In this document: positions 8,606 to 16,590 of the stretch, one piece after another
Layout: each line of letters begins with the position of its first letter
Position numbering within the stretch: position 1 is the stretch's first letter
Made by a program: the position numbers and the translations under genes
The notes under the pieces: model-generated
The model's database searches: none
Seen by the model: the letters and a program-made list of their open reading frames with translations, nothing else
Told to the model about the DNA's origin: nothing
Assembly (NCBI RefSeq): GCF_019192735.1
Contig: NZ_JAHTKP010000024.1
Location: 1 to 64,000, forward strand
From: Kitasatospora aureofaciens
Lineage (GTDB): Bacteria; Actinomycetota; Actinomycetes; Streptomycetales; Streptomycetaceae
Direction: 5' to 3'
Length of the DNA stretch: 64,000 nucleotides

Positions 8606-9823
8606 CTAGCTCTGCGGGACGTCCTTGACGAACACGATGCCGTCGCTGTCCGCCAGGTGGGCCGGGTCAAGTGGGGAGTAACCGAACCAGGGGGATACGC
8701 GGGGCGCGGGCCGCGTGTCGCCGAGGGCGGTGGCCAGCCGCGGGGCGTCGATGACGCAGCGGTCCTCCGGGAGCGCGTACAGGAGTCCTTCGACGGTGTC
8801 CGGCGGCGGCGCGTCCACTCCCTGGTGCCGGATCGTGCCGAGGGCCGTGGCCACGAAGGCGTACCCCTCGCCGAGCTGGGCGCTCACGAGCGCACCGGCG
8901 CTCCACCACTCCACCGGCCCCTCCCACATCTGCATCGTGCTCTTCTCCCGCTGGAGATGGGAGTTGTGGGCGTGGATGAGTGCCGGGCCCCGAGCGGCGA
9001 CGGCAAGGAGGTTGTGGGCCATCATCAAATCCCGCAGCGCGCACAGCCGCGTCATACGGGCCGGTGAGGTGTCGGCCATCCAGTGGTGGTAGCGCAGCAG
9101 GCCGGTCGCGGTGCGCCCGTACAGGCGCGCCCGGTCCCAGTCGGCCCGCGAGGTCGCCGCGAGCAGGTGCGGTGTCTGCTGGTCGAGCAGTGCCACCAGA
9201 TCGTCGGCGAGCAGCCGCAGTTGGCCGGCCTCGGCCGACTGCCCCGTGGACTGGGACGGGTCCATCATCGCGGCGGGATTGGTCCACCGGTCGTCGGCGC
9301 CGAGCAGACGGTCGAGTGTGTCCCCGGTGCAGGGGAGCAAGTTCGCGTCCACCCGGGCCGCGAGGTAACCGTGGAGTGCGGTGAGGGCCTGCCGGGGGCT
9401 CGCAGCGTGGGTGATCTCCAGCGGGCCGTCGAAACCGGCGAAGCGGAGCCGCTCGGACGCGGGCCGGCCGTCGTTGTCGGCGCGGACGTTGTAGGCGCGC
9501 ATCCAGCGCACGAGCTCGCGGTTGGCCGCGTAGGTGCCCCAGCCGTGGCTGATTCCCTGCTCCATGACTTCGTCGAGTGTGCCCGTGCCCGAGGTGACGT
9601 AGTCGTCGACGACCAGGCCCATCATGCAGTCGCTCTCGATCGCGATCGTCCGGTAGCCCTCCTGCTCGACGAGCTGCCGGAAGAGCTCGTTGCGCAGGTC
9701 GAGCAGAGCGTCCTCGCCGTGGGTGGGCTCGCCCAGGGCGAGCAGCCGGGGCCGGGCCGGGAGCAGCCTCATGACGGCGGCGGCCTCGACGGCATGGGCG
9801 GTGTCCTTGATGTCAGTAGGCAT
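8606..9823 (-). CDS. Erythromycin esterase family protein
   Basis: A 405-residue member of the erythromycin esterase (EreA/EreB-like) family. Visible family features are LLALGEPTHGEDALLDLRN near the N-terminus with the GExxHG-type His and Glu, YRTIAIESD, GISHGWGTYAANRELVRWM, and a later HAHNSHLQ. Such enzymes open macrolactone rings or act on other lactones and esters; the real substrate here is unknown. I chose the ATG at 9823 because the palindrome that probably regulates it overlaps bases just upstream. It is divergent from a double-MerR regulator, a pairing that suggests ligand-induced expression. Confidence 0.85.
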   Translation of the reverse strand: MPTDIKDTAHAVEAAAVMRLLPARPRLLALGEPTHGEDALLDLRNELFRQLVEQEGYRTIAIESDCMMGLVVDDYVTSGTGTLDEVMEQGISHGWGTYAANRELVRWMRAYNVRADNDGRPASERLRFAGFDGPLEITHAASPRQALTALHGYLAARVDANLLPCTGDTLDRLLGADDRWTNPAAMMDPSQSTGQSAEAGQLRLLADDLVALLDQQTPHLLAATSRADWDRARLYGRTATGLLRYHHWMADTSPARMTRLCALRDLMMAHNLLAVAARGPALIHAHNSHLQREKSTMQMWEGPVEWWSAGALVSAQLGEGYAFVATALGTIRHQGVDAPPPDTVEGLLYALPEDRCVIDAPRLATALGDTRPAPRVSPWFGYSPLDPAHLADSDGIVFVKDVPQS

Positions 9824-9826
9824 GCC

Positions 9827-9844
9827 TTCAACGCTATCGTTGAA
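9827..9844. promoter_or_regulatory. Inverted repeat in esterase/regulator intergenic region
   Basis: TTCAACG-CTAT-CGTTGAA is a perfect 7-bp inverted repeat 3 bases upstream of the esterase start. Two more GGTTGAA/GTTGAA half-sites follow to about 9857. It fits an operator for the divergent MerR-type regulator at 9882. Confidence 0.5.
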
Positions 9845-9881
9845 CCTTCGGTTGAAACTTTCCCGCGATATTGTCAGTCCC

Positions 9882-10631
9882 ATGGGGAGAAACCTTCAAA
9901 GCAGCGATCGGCTCAGGCCGGTTGATCTGGCGCGCGGGCACGGTCTGTCCACGCAGGCGATCAGGAACTACGAGGAGGCCGGCATCCTTCCGGCCGCCGG
10001 TCGCACACCCCACGGCTACCGCACCTATACCTCGCTGCACGCGGGGGCCCTGCGCGCGTTTCTTGCCCTGGTGCCCGGCCACGGCCACCAGACGGCGACG
10101 TCGATCATGCTGGCCGTGAACCAGGGCGCGGTCGATGAGGCGTTCCGCCTCATCGACGAGAGCCACGCCCAACTCCTCGACGACCGGCGGACCCTCCAGG
10201 CCGTGGAGGGCGCCCTCCGCGACCTGGAGCCCACCACGGCGCCCGAGCCCGGTGTGGGGTCCGAGCCAGCCGCGGTGTCCGGGCCCGGTGGAACGTTCAT
10301 CGGGCCGCTGGCAGGGAAGCTCGGAATCCGGCCCGCGACGGTGCGCAAATGGGAGCGCGCCGGGCTGGTGCGCCCGCGCCGCGACCCCCGGACCGGGTAT
10401 CGCGTCTACGACGAGGCCGACGTACGGGACGCCCGGCTGGCCCACCAACTCAGGCGGGGCGGCTACCTGCTGGAGCAGATCGCCCCGCTGATCGCCCAGG
10501 TGCGGGCGGCCGGCGGGCTGGAGCCGCTGGAGGCCGCGCTGTGCGACTGGCACGGTCGGCTGTCCGCCCGCGGGCGGGCGATGCTGACCGGGGCCGCAGA
10601 GCTGGAGGCGTACCTCCGCGAGCGCGGATGA
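9882..10631 (+). CDS. TioE-type regulator with two MerR DNA-binding domains
   Basis: A 249-residue regulator with two MerR-like winged-helix domains. Domain 1 (about residues 10-75) contains RPVDLARGHGLSTQAIRNYE and GILPAAGRTPHGYRTY; domain 2 (about residues 137-205) contains LAGKLGIRPATVRKWERAGL and RDPRTGYRVYDEADVRDARL. A Pro/Gly-rich linker joins them. The second domain has the same order of motifs as the first, so it looks like an internal duplication. Proteins of this layout are known as TioE family. Start: ATG at 9882; the region upstream holds the inverted repeat shared with the divergent esterase gene. Confidence 0.85.
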   Translation: MGRNLQSSDRLRPVDLARGHGLSTQAIRNYEEAGILPAAGRTPHGYRTYTSLHAGALRAFLALVPGHGHQTATSIMLAVNQGAVDEAFRLIDESHAQLLDDRRTLQAVEGALRDLEPTTAPEPGVGSEPAAVSGPGGTFIGPLAGKLGIRPATVRKWERAGLVRPRRDPRTGYRVYDEADVRDARLAHQLRRGGYLLEQIAPLIAQVRAAGGLEPLEAALCDWHGRLSARGRAMLTGAAELEAYLRERG

Positions 10632-10778
10632 GACTTCGGTCGCCAGCCGAAGAGAAGAAGGGTCACCAACCGTTCCGTCGCGGCTGACTCATCCGAACCA
10701 GCCCAGCACAGCGGATAGTTGCCGACTCGCCGGGCTCCGTAACGGAACGCGACTTCAGAAGCGCGCCGTTGGCCGCCT

Positions 10779-10930
10779 TGCAGGTCGCCCAGGCTCCTCG
10801 GCTCCGCCTCCGGCTCCAGCGCGGCCAGGTGCAGCCGCCCGTCGTCGCCGAACCGCAGCTGCGTGTTGGCCGGCAGCCGCGCTCGGCGAGCTCCCGGTAG
10901 GCACGCGGCGACATCGGGCGGCATCAACAT
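10779..10930 (-). pseudogene. Possible transposase remnant with frameshift
   Basis: On the minus strand one frame gives SPRAYRELAERG and the next gives RLPANTQLRFGDDGRLHLAA followed by EPRSLGDLQ. Joined by a frameshift these read as one protein piece, resembling part of a Tn3-type transposase. No start, ends or catalytic region remain. Family assignment is uncertain. Confidence 0.3.
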
Positions 10931-11442
10931 GTCGTCAACACGCCACTTTCAACCCGTCCATCGAATTGACACAGTATCACTCCATCAAAAAGTGATATCC
11001 GGCAATTCCCCGCCACGCCCGCCGCTTTCGATAGTTGACAACTCGTCTCGCAATAGTAAGGAGATATAACGCTTACATAACGCCACATGCCGTCAAATGT
11101 TGGCTTGTCTAGACCACTCTTCCGCCTGTCGCCCAACTTTCCTGCAGGGACGCATAGTTGGAAGACCTTGACTCTCCACTTCGAATGGTTGAAGAGGGAA
11201 CGTCTTCGCATGTAGAGAGACCTCCCCCAAGGCTCCTGGCCTATCTGGCAGGATTCCCGGCATCGGCCCGCTCAACGAAGCGAGGGGGTACCTCGGCCTG
11301 CTGTGGAAGGTGGCCGAGCGTTCCCGCAGTGCCGGTGCAGTGCGCGCCGTAGTCGTCGATGCCACGGCGCAGGAGGCGCGCACCACGGGGCGACATGCCG
11401 CCCGGCCTGCGAATTCCCGGCTTCTCGAAAGCAAGGAGCATG
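10931..11442. other. AT-richer non-coding stretch
   Basis: No gene is supported in these 510 bases. The first half is clearly AT-richer than its surroundings. It holds a TTGACA at 10966-10971, an inverted repeat TATCACT/AGTGATA (10975-10981 and 10991-10997), and a second TTGACA near 11034. These may be promoter elements for the secreted protease operon or part of an old mobile-element end. Confidence 0.4.
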
Positions 11443-12300
11443 ATGCACAAACGTCGTATGTCCCGCCGTAAGAAGACCTTCATAGCGGCAACCGTCGCGG
11501 CCGTCTCCGGCACCCTGGTGGTCGGTATCGGCGTCTTCGCCCAAGCCGACCTGGTCAACGGCACCGTGACAGCCGGGCAGGGGCGGTACATCACCATCAA
11601 CCACCGCTCCCAGCCCTCGACTTCGTCCCCGATCAGCGGCACGTCGCGCCCGGGTGACAAGGTCACCATGTCCTGTCGGACCGCGGGTGACATCGTCGAG
11701 AACAACTCGCAATGGATCTGGTCCGGGTCCTACTACATCGCCGGCGCCTTCATCCAGGGGAACGTCAACAGTCTTCCGGCGTGCGGCTCGACCGCACCGA
11801 CCACCCCGGCCCCGGCGGGCGCCAAGACACTCACCATCGGCATGCAGAAGCAGGTCAGGACCCAGTGGTGCTGGGACGCCTCGGGTGTGACGATCGCCAA
11901 CTACTGGGGCCGCAGCGACGTCACCCAGGAACAGTTCTGCCGACTCGCCGCACAGGGCACCTGGGTGGACTGCAACAACCAGCCCGCGGCACTTGAGGAC
12001 ATGGCCAACGGTCTGGCCCGGCTGGGACTGAGCAACAGCGGCCGCAGCCTGGCGCGCTCCGCCTCGTTCAACGAGACCACCGGCGAGATCACCGCCGGCC
12101 GCCCGTTCGCCGTACGGATCGGCTGGCGCACCGGCGGCGGCCACATGAACGTCATCTACGGCTACGACAGCAGCAGCAACATGATCGCGGTCGGCGACCC
12201 GTGGCCCACCACGCAGACGTACACCTGGTGGAACTACGCAAGGTACGCGAGCAACAGCTCGTTCCAGTGGACCCACTCCCGCATCGGCATCCACGGCTGA
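11443..12300 (+). CDS. Secreted papain-like cysteine protease (AvrRpt2/C39-like)
   Basis: A 285-residue secreted protein. An arginine-rich N-terminus (RRMSRRKKTF) and a hydrophobic stretch end in an AQA cleavage site, giving a signal peptide of about 35 residues. An SH3-like segment follows (GTVTAGQGRYITINHRSQ to about residue 105), then a Thr/Pro linker, then the protease domain with catalytic Cys in QVRTQWCWDASGVTIANYW and His in TGGGHMNVIYGYD. This matches the papain-like family that includes AvrRpt2. The ATG at 11443 follows AAGGAG by 4 nt. The next gene starts 15 bases after its stop, so the two are probably one operon. Its target outside the cell is unknown. Confidence 0.8.
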   Translation: MHKRRMSRRKKTFIAATVAAVSGTLVVGIGVFAQADLVNGTVTAGQGRYITINHRSQPSTSSPISGTSRPGDKVTMSCRTAGDIVENNSQWIWSGSYYIAGAFIQGNVNSLPACGSTAPTTPAPAGAKTLTIGMQKQVRTQWCWDASGVTIANYWGRSDVTQEQFCRLAAQGTWVDCNNQPAALEDMANGLARLGLSNSGRSLARSASFNETTGEITAGRPFAVRIGWRTGGGHMNVIYGYDSSSNMIAVGDPWPTTQTYTWWNYARYASNSSFQWTHSRIGIHG

Positions 12301-12314
12301 GGAGACGACCGACC

Positions 12315-13301
12315 ATGCAGATCACGCAGCTCACTCGGACCGCGCCGACCACACCCCGCAAGCGCGCGGGCGCCCGAACCGTCGTGCTCGCGGCGGCCGT
12401 GATCGGTGCCGCCCTCGGCGGTACCGTCCCGGCCGGTGCCGCAGACGGTGACGGCATCGCCGGATACCAATCCGCCCAGCAGGTGCTCCAGTCCGGACAG
12501 ACCAAGGACACCGTCTCCCGTTTCCTCGTGGCGTCCCGCCAGGCCGGCAACCCTGCCTCCAACGCCGACGGCGGTATGACGGGTGCACCCGCCACCGCGC
12601 CCGCGGCCGTCGCCGCGCCGCCCCGGTTCGACCTGAAGGACCCGGTCCCGATGTTCGAGCTCAGCGCCGACTTTGTCGCGGGCAAGAACCCGACCACCCC
12701 GCTCAGGCTGACCTACCTGGCCTCGCGGGTGTCCGCAGCCGACGACCACCAGGCCGCCGTCCTGCTTGCGCCCACGGGCAGCGGCGCCTCGGGCAGCGGC
12801 GCGCAGCCCGACGGCACACAGAACGTCGGCTCCGAGGGCTGGGAGCTGGCCGGGATCCGGGACGGTGACGCCGATATCAGCCTCGCCGAGCGCGGCACCG
12901 CGCAGGCCCGCACCTTCACCGAGCCGCAGATCCACGCCTGGTACCGGCTCACCGACAAGGGCATGGTGGAGCCGCTCAACCAGGAGGCCACCACCAGTCT
13001 CGGCGGTCAGAACGGCATCACCCTCGCCGCCTACCAGAAGCTGGTCAACTCCCGGTACGGGGACAAGCTGCCCGGCTCGGAGTACGACCGCAAGGGCCTG
13101 GCCGGCGGCTACAACAACCTGACCGACGAACAGCCGCAGCAACCCGGCGCCCAGGACCGGCCGCAGCCGGCTGTGGCGCAGCCGACGCAGACCACCGGCA
13201 TCTCCTGGCAGCTTGCAGCCGCCAACAGTGCCGCAGCTCTGGCCGCGGTCGGCGCCGCGGCGGTGTATCTGCGCCGCCGCCGAACGGCCGACGCGCACTG
13301 A
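12315..13301 (+). CDS. Secreted, C-terminally membrane-anchored protein of unknown function
   Basis: I do not recognise this 328-residue protein. It begins with a signal peptide (a basic start, then VLAAAVIGAALGGTVPAGAA). The central 230 residues are Ala/Gly/Gln-rich with no motif I can name. It ends in a hydrophobic helix (AANSAAALAAVGAAAVYL) and RRRR, the layout of a membrane-anchored surface protein. GAGGAG overlaps the stop codon of the cysteine protease gene just upstream, so the two are probably co-translated. It may be the substrate, chaperone or anchor of that protease; that is inference from position. Confidence 0.7.
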   Translation: MQITQLTRTAPTTPRKRAGARTVVLAAAVIGAALGGTVPAGAADGDGIAGYQSAQQVLQSGQTKDTVSRFLVASRQAGNPASNADGGMTGAPATAPAAVAAPPRFDLKDPVPMFELSADFVAGKNPTTPLRLTYLASRVSAADDHQAAVLLAPTGSGASGSGAQPDGTQNVGSEGWELAGIRDGDADISLAERGTAQARTFTEPQIHAWYRLTDKGMVEPLNQEATTSLGGQNGITLAAYQKLVNSRYGDKLPGSEYDRKGLAGGYNNLTDEQPQQPGAQDRPQPAVAQPTQTTGISWQLAAANSAAALAAVGAAAVYLRRRRTADAH

Positions 13302-13394
13302 CCCGCCCCCTATTCCGCCCGGAGCGGTCCACCCGGGCAGCGTGGACCGGCTCCGGGCGCCATGCGGCGCGGCCACCTGTTGGCGGGACGGCTG

Positions 13395-13572
13395 CCCGGC
13401 AAGGGTGTGCCGCAGCCGTGAGTGCTCTGGTGGATCCTGGTTGAGCATCATCGTCCGGGCGAACTCCAGGTCGGTGATGGAGTCCGGGTCCCAGATCTGC
13501 GTCGCGCCCACGTGCGAGGACCAGTCGGGGCTGCCCAGGACGTACTTCGCATCGACCGACCGCACGACAGCG
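13395..13572 (-). pseudogene. Cytochrome P450 fragment
   Basis: The minus strand reads AKYVLGSPDWSSH, then DPDSITDLEFARTMMLNQDP and PEHSRLRHTLA. The MLNQDPPEHSRLR part is the helix C motif of actinobacterial P450s. There is no start, no I-helix and no heme-Cys loop, so this is a short decayed piece. A different P450 fragment occurs near 57470 on the other strand. Confidence 0.55.
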
Positions 13573-13663
13573 CCGGAAGCTGCGCACCCGGGGTGCTGCG
13601 GAGCCGGGAGTGGACCTCGTTGACGGCCACGGGAGCGGGTGCCGCTGTACGCCGACGCGCCGA

Positions 13664-13996
13664 TCAGTACGAGGTCGGGATCACGGAGTAGCACCAGCCG
13701 TAGTACGCGTTGAGCCGGTTCATCAGCGCGTCGCCGGTCTGCGGTCCGACGATTCCGTCGGCGTAGCCGAAGTGGCTCCGCTGGAACGCCCTGACCGCGC
13801 GGTCGGTGTCGGGGCCCCAGACCGAGTCCGCCGTGACACCGACCGCGATCTGGACGCACTTCACGCCTACCCCGCTGTTGCCGTAGCTCAGGTACGCGGC
13901 GTTCGGGTCCGCGTGCGCCGGGGCGGCGCACGTCAGGATCGCCGCGACGAGGGCCGCCGCCGGCACCGGGAGCAGCCGGGCTCTGGTGAGTCGCAT
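13664..13996 (-). CDS. Secreted peptidoglycan-binding-domain protein
   Basis: A 110-residue secreted protein: a signal peptide of about 29 residues ending in APAHA, then one PG_binding_1-type domain (YLSYGNSGVGVKCVQIAVG, SVWGPDTDRAVRAFQRSHFG, DGIVGPQTGDALMNRL). Two Cys residues may pair. Such domains bind the cell wall; no catalytic domain is attached. It begins 2 bases after the stop of the upstream small secreted protein gene (13998-14342), so both are likely one transcript. Confidence 0.8.
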   Translation of the reverse strand: MRLTRARLLPVPAAALVAAILTCAAPAHADPNAAYLSYGNSGVGVKCVQIAVGVTADSVWGPDTDRAVRAFQRSHFGYADGIVGPQTGDALMNRLNAYYGWCYSVIPTSY

Positions 13997-13997
13997 G

Positions 13998-14342
13998 TCA
14001 GGGGCATCCGTTCTCGATGTCGATCTCGGTGATCGGAGCGCTCAACGCCCACGAGTTCTGGGGGTAGAGCGTGATGTACTCGCCGGTGGAGAAGTGCATG
14101 AGCGCGCAGTCGTCGTTCCGCGCGTTGACGACGTAGTGCGCGGACCGGGCCAAGGGGCCGGTGGTCTGCCAGCCGTAGTCCTTGTACATCGAGATCGGGG
14201 TCCCGCTCGAATTCTCGAAGCACACGTAAGGCCAGGGACACGACGACGCGGCCGAGGCGGAAGTGGCCCCCGCCAGCGTCAGGCCCGAGGCCGCGACGAC
14301 GCCGGACGCCAGGACCGCCATCGCTCTGAGGGTTCGCTTCAC
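13998..14342 (-). CDS. Small secreted cysteine-containing protein
   Basis: A 114-residue protein with a clear signal peptide (KRTLRAMAVLASGVVAASG, cleavage near ASA) and a mature part of about 80 residues with four Cys (SCPWPYVCFENSSG, NDDCALMHF, ENGC). The mature part resembles the small I36-type protease inhibitors in size and CPxxYVCF spacing, but this is weak. I placed the start at GTG 14342, which has AAGGGGG 8 nt upstream; an ATG further up would lengthen the leader. It precedes the peptidoglycan-binding protein gene. Confidence 0.65.
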   Translation of the reverse strand: MKRTLRAMAVLASGVVAASGLTLAGATSASAASSCPWPYVCFENSSGTPISMYKDYGWQTTGPLARSAHYVVNARNDDCALMHFSTGEYITLYPQNSWALSAPITEIDIENGCP

Positions 14343-14503
14343 GGGTACAGCCCCCTTCATCTGCCGGATCACATCTGCCGAAGGGGGCCGTCCCGCCCCC
14401 TCGCCGAGTGTCCTCGCGGGCGGCCGGGGCTGTCATTGACAGGCAGCGCACGATTGTTGACACGATGTGCACAACAGACCGAAGCGGGGGCCGGGGGTTC
14501 GGG

Positions 14504-15508
14504 ATGGGCGGAACCGAGCTGCGCACTCGGGACATGCCGGAGGCGGACCGGTTCGACCGGTGGTGCGACCTGGTGAACCGTGACCTGGCACCGACCCGGG
14601 TGACCTCCCGTCATACAGCGGATTTCGACGCATCCGCTTCACTGTTCCAGCTGGGGTCCGTGCAGTTGTCGGTCCTGGCGTTCCCCACGCTGCGAGCGGC
14701 GCGGACGTGGCCCCTGATCCGCCGCTCCGACCCGGAACTCTGGCAGGTGGCGCTGGTCGCCGCCGGCTCCATGTGGATCGACCAGCACCGCAGCCAGACG
14801 CTGCTGGGCCCCGGCGACCTGGTGCTGTACGACACCTCGCACCCTTACGAGTCCTGGGCGCTGGCCGGGGACGGCCCCGCGCAGGTGGTGATGCTCCACC
14901 TGCCCAAGATCCGAGTGCCCATCCCCGACCGGGCGATGAGGTCCATGGCGGCGCTGCGGATGCCGGCGGGGTCGGGGATGGGGGCCGTCCTGGGCACATT
15001 CCTCGAACAGCTCGCCCGGCAGGCCGGATCATGGCACGAGCGGGACGCCGTCCGCCTCGGCGCGGCAGCCGTCGACCTGTCGCTGGCGTTCCTCGGGCAC
15101 CGAGCCGACGCCGAGAGGCTGCTGCCGCCGGAGACCCGCCAGACCGCGCTGCTGTGCGAGATCAAGGCGTTCATCGAACGGAACCTGGCGCACACCGAGT
15201 TGACGCCACGGACGATCGCGGACGCGCACTGCATCTCGGTGCGCTATCTGCACCGGCTGTTCCGTCAGGAGCAGCAGACCGTCGCCGCCTTCGTCCGCGC
15301 GCTGCGTCTGGAACGGTGCCGGTCCGACCTCGCGGAGCCCGGCCTCGCGAGGTTTCCCGTCGGTGCGGTGGGCGCGCGGTGGGGGTTCACCGACAGCACC
15401 GCGTTCAACCGGGCATTCCGGGCGGCGTACGGGCTGCCCCCGGGCGAGTACCGCAGGAGGTCCGCCCTCTGCCCGTTGGCCAGGTCCGCCGCCCCTGCAA
15501 CCGACTGA
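14504..15508 (+). CDS. AraC family transcriptional regulator
   Basis: A 334-residue regulator with an N-terminal cupin-like ligand domain (WIDQHRSQTLLGPGDLVLYD followed by THPYE-like TSHPYESWALAG) and a C-terminal AraC-type double helix-turn-helix (TIADAHCISVRYLHRLFRQE, then VGAVGARWGFTDSTAFNRAF and PPGEYRRR). The family controls catabolic or stress genes. I chose ATG 14504, since the ATG at 14480 and the upstream GTG give a Gly/Arg-rich leader. It is divergent from the small secreted protein genes, which it may control. Confidence 0.8.
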   Translation: MGGTELRTRDMPEADRFDRWCDLVNRDLAPTRVTSRHTADFDASASLFQLGSVQLSVLAFPTLRAARTWPLIRRSDPELWQVALVAAGSMWIDQHRSQTLLGPGDLVLYDTSHPYESWALAGDGPAQVVMLHLPKIRVPIPDRAMRSMAALRMPAGSGMGAVLGTFLEQLARQAGSWHERDAVRLGAAAVDLSLAFLGHRADAERLLPPETRQTALLCEIKAFIERNLAHTELTPRTIADAHCISVRYLHRLFRQEQQTVAAFVRALRLERCRSDLAEPGLARFPVGAVGARWGFTDSTAFNRAFRAAYGLPPGEYRRRSALCPLARSAAPATD

Positions 15509-15547
15509 TCGACGCCGCCCTCCGCCAAGCCCCGGTGACCGGTGCCG

Positions 15548-15658
15548 TCAGCCGAGATGGAGGACGAGCTTGCCGGTGTTCTCACCGCGGAAAGGCCTGC
15601 CGAAGGTCGCCGGGAAGTCGTCGAGGGTGCCGTCGACCACGCGCTTCTTCACCCCCAG
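15548..15658 (-). pseudogene. C-terminal remnant of an NADP-dependent oxidoreductase
   Basis: The last 34 codons of a zinc-less alcohol-dehydrogenase-type protein remain: VKKRVVDGTLDDFPATFG and RGENTGKLVLHLG before a stop at 15548. The nucleotide-binding domain is missing. The break abuts a repeat region at 15747-15816, so a mobile element probably removed the rest. Confidence 0.55.
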
Positions 15659-15746
15659 TCCTCGGGGCGAACCCCGCCGATGGGGCGGCGGGCGAGGCGG
15701 ATCCAGCGGTTCGTTGCCGGCATGGGGGTCCTCGTGATGTCAGCGG

Positions 15747-15816
15747 TCACGTAATTCCCCACCTTCGACCGGTCCCGCGTCACGGAGTTCCCCACCCTCG
15801 TAATCACGATTCCCCA
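15747..15816. repeat. Three short direct repeats, probable insertion-element end
   Basis: TCACGTAATTCCCCACC (15747-15763), TCACGGAGTTCCCCACC (15780-15796) and TCACGATTCCCCA (15804-15816) are variants of one motif at 33- and 24-base steps. Repeated terminal motifs of this kind are typical of IS21-type ends. No transposase is present. The surrounding 15660-15944 holds no other gene I can support. Confidence 0.4.
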
Positions 15817-15944
15817 GGGGCGGCGGTCGCGGACCTGCGTGCCATGCGGGTCGTGGGGGACAAGTAGCCATCCCTCCGCACGCGATCGGACTTCCCGGCA
15901 CCGGCGGAGGCCGCCGGGATCACCCCGGTGTGCGCGCGGTGATC

Positions 15945-16523
15945 TCACGCGTGCTGTGGTGTGGCACGCAGTCCTTCGAGAAGTGTGGCCAGGTATCGGT
16001 GTGCGGTGTCGATCCGGTCGGCGGGGGTGCCGCCGTGGACGTTGACAGCGAAGGCGATGCCGCACATGAGCGGGACGAGGTCGGCGGCGGCCAGGTCACG
16101 CCGGACCGCTCCGGCGTCGCGAGCCCGGTCGAGGAGTGCGGTGCCGGCCGACCGAAGCGCCCTTTTGAGCTCCGTGGTGCGCGGCAGGGTGTCGGTGGTG
16201 GCGGCGGTGACCGGGGCCAGGGATGCGTCGGTGACCTGCGCTTCGACGGTGCGGAACAGGAAGCCTTCGAGCGCACGCCAGGGGTCGGTGTCGGCCAGCG
16301 CCTGCCGACCGTGGGCGGCCAGGGCTTCCAGGCAGGGAGTGGCGACGGTCTCCAGGAGCGCCTCGGGGGTGGCGAAGTGCCGGTAGACGGTGCCGACTCC
16401 GAGTCCGGCGCGGCCGGCTACGTCGTTCAGCTGCAGGGGCACGCCCTGGTCGACCAGGGCACGGGCGACGGCGACGATCCGGTCCCAGTTGCGGGCCGCG
16501 TCCTTGCGCAGGGGCGTCGTCAT
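15945..16523 (-). CDS. TetR family regulator of the adjacent SDR gene
   Basis: A 192-residue TetR-type repressor. The DNA-binding domain has VAGRAGLGVGTVYRHFATPE in the usual place (about residues 30-55). The ATG at 16523 has AGGA 8 nt upstream. A CGGAT-N5-ATCCG box sits 16 bases before its start, and the same box occurs twice before the SDR gene at 16591-17481. The protein therefore very likely represses itself and that reductase. The C-terminal domain resembles the family of TetR regulators often found beside short-chain dehydrogenases. Confidence 0.87.
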   Translation of the reverse strand: MTTPLRKDAARNWDRIVAVARALVDQGVPLQLNDVAGRAGLGVGTVYRHFATPEALLETVATPCLEALAAHGRQALADTDPWRALEGFLFRTVEAQVTDASLAPVTAATTDTLPRTTELKRALRSAGTALLDRARDAGAVRRDLAAADLVPLMCGIAFAVNVHGGTPADRIDTAHRYLATLLEGLRATPQHA

Positions 16524-16538
16524 GGGGGACATCCTAAT

Positions 16539-16553
16539 CGGATGGCCCATCCG
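16539..16553. promoter_or_regulatory. TetR operator, CGGAT-N5-ATCCG
   Basis: CGGATGG-C-CCATCCG is a 7-bp perfect inverted repeat just upstream of the TetR start. Its outer CGGAT...ATCCG arms recur at 17503-17517 and 17542-17556 in front of the SDR gene. Confidence 0.6.
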
Positions 16554-16590
16554 GATGATGCCGCCGCCGCTACCCGCACCGCCTGGCGGG

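Noticed and set aside
12234..13931. A 565-codon minus-strand frame
   Set aside because: It is mostly antisense to the secreted-protein gene. Only the short P450-like section (13395-13572) has support and is listed as a remnant.
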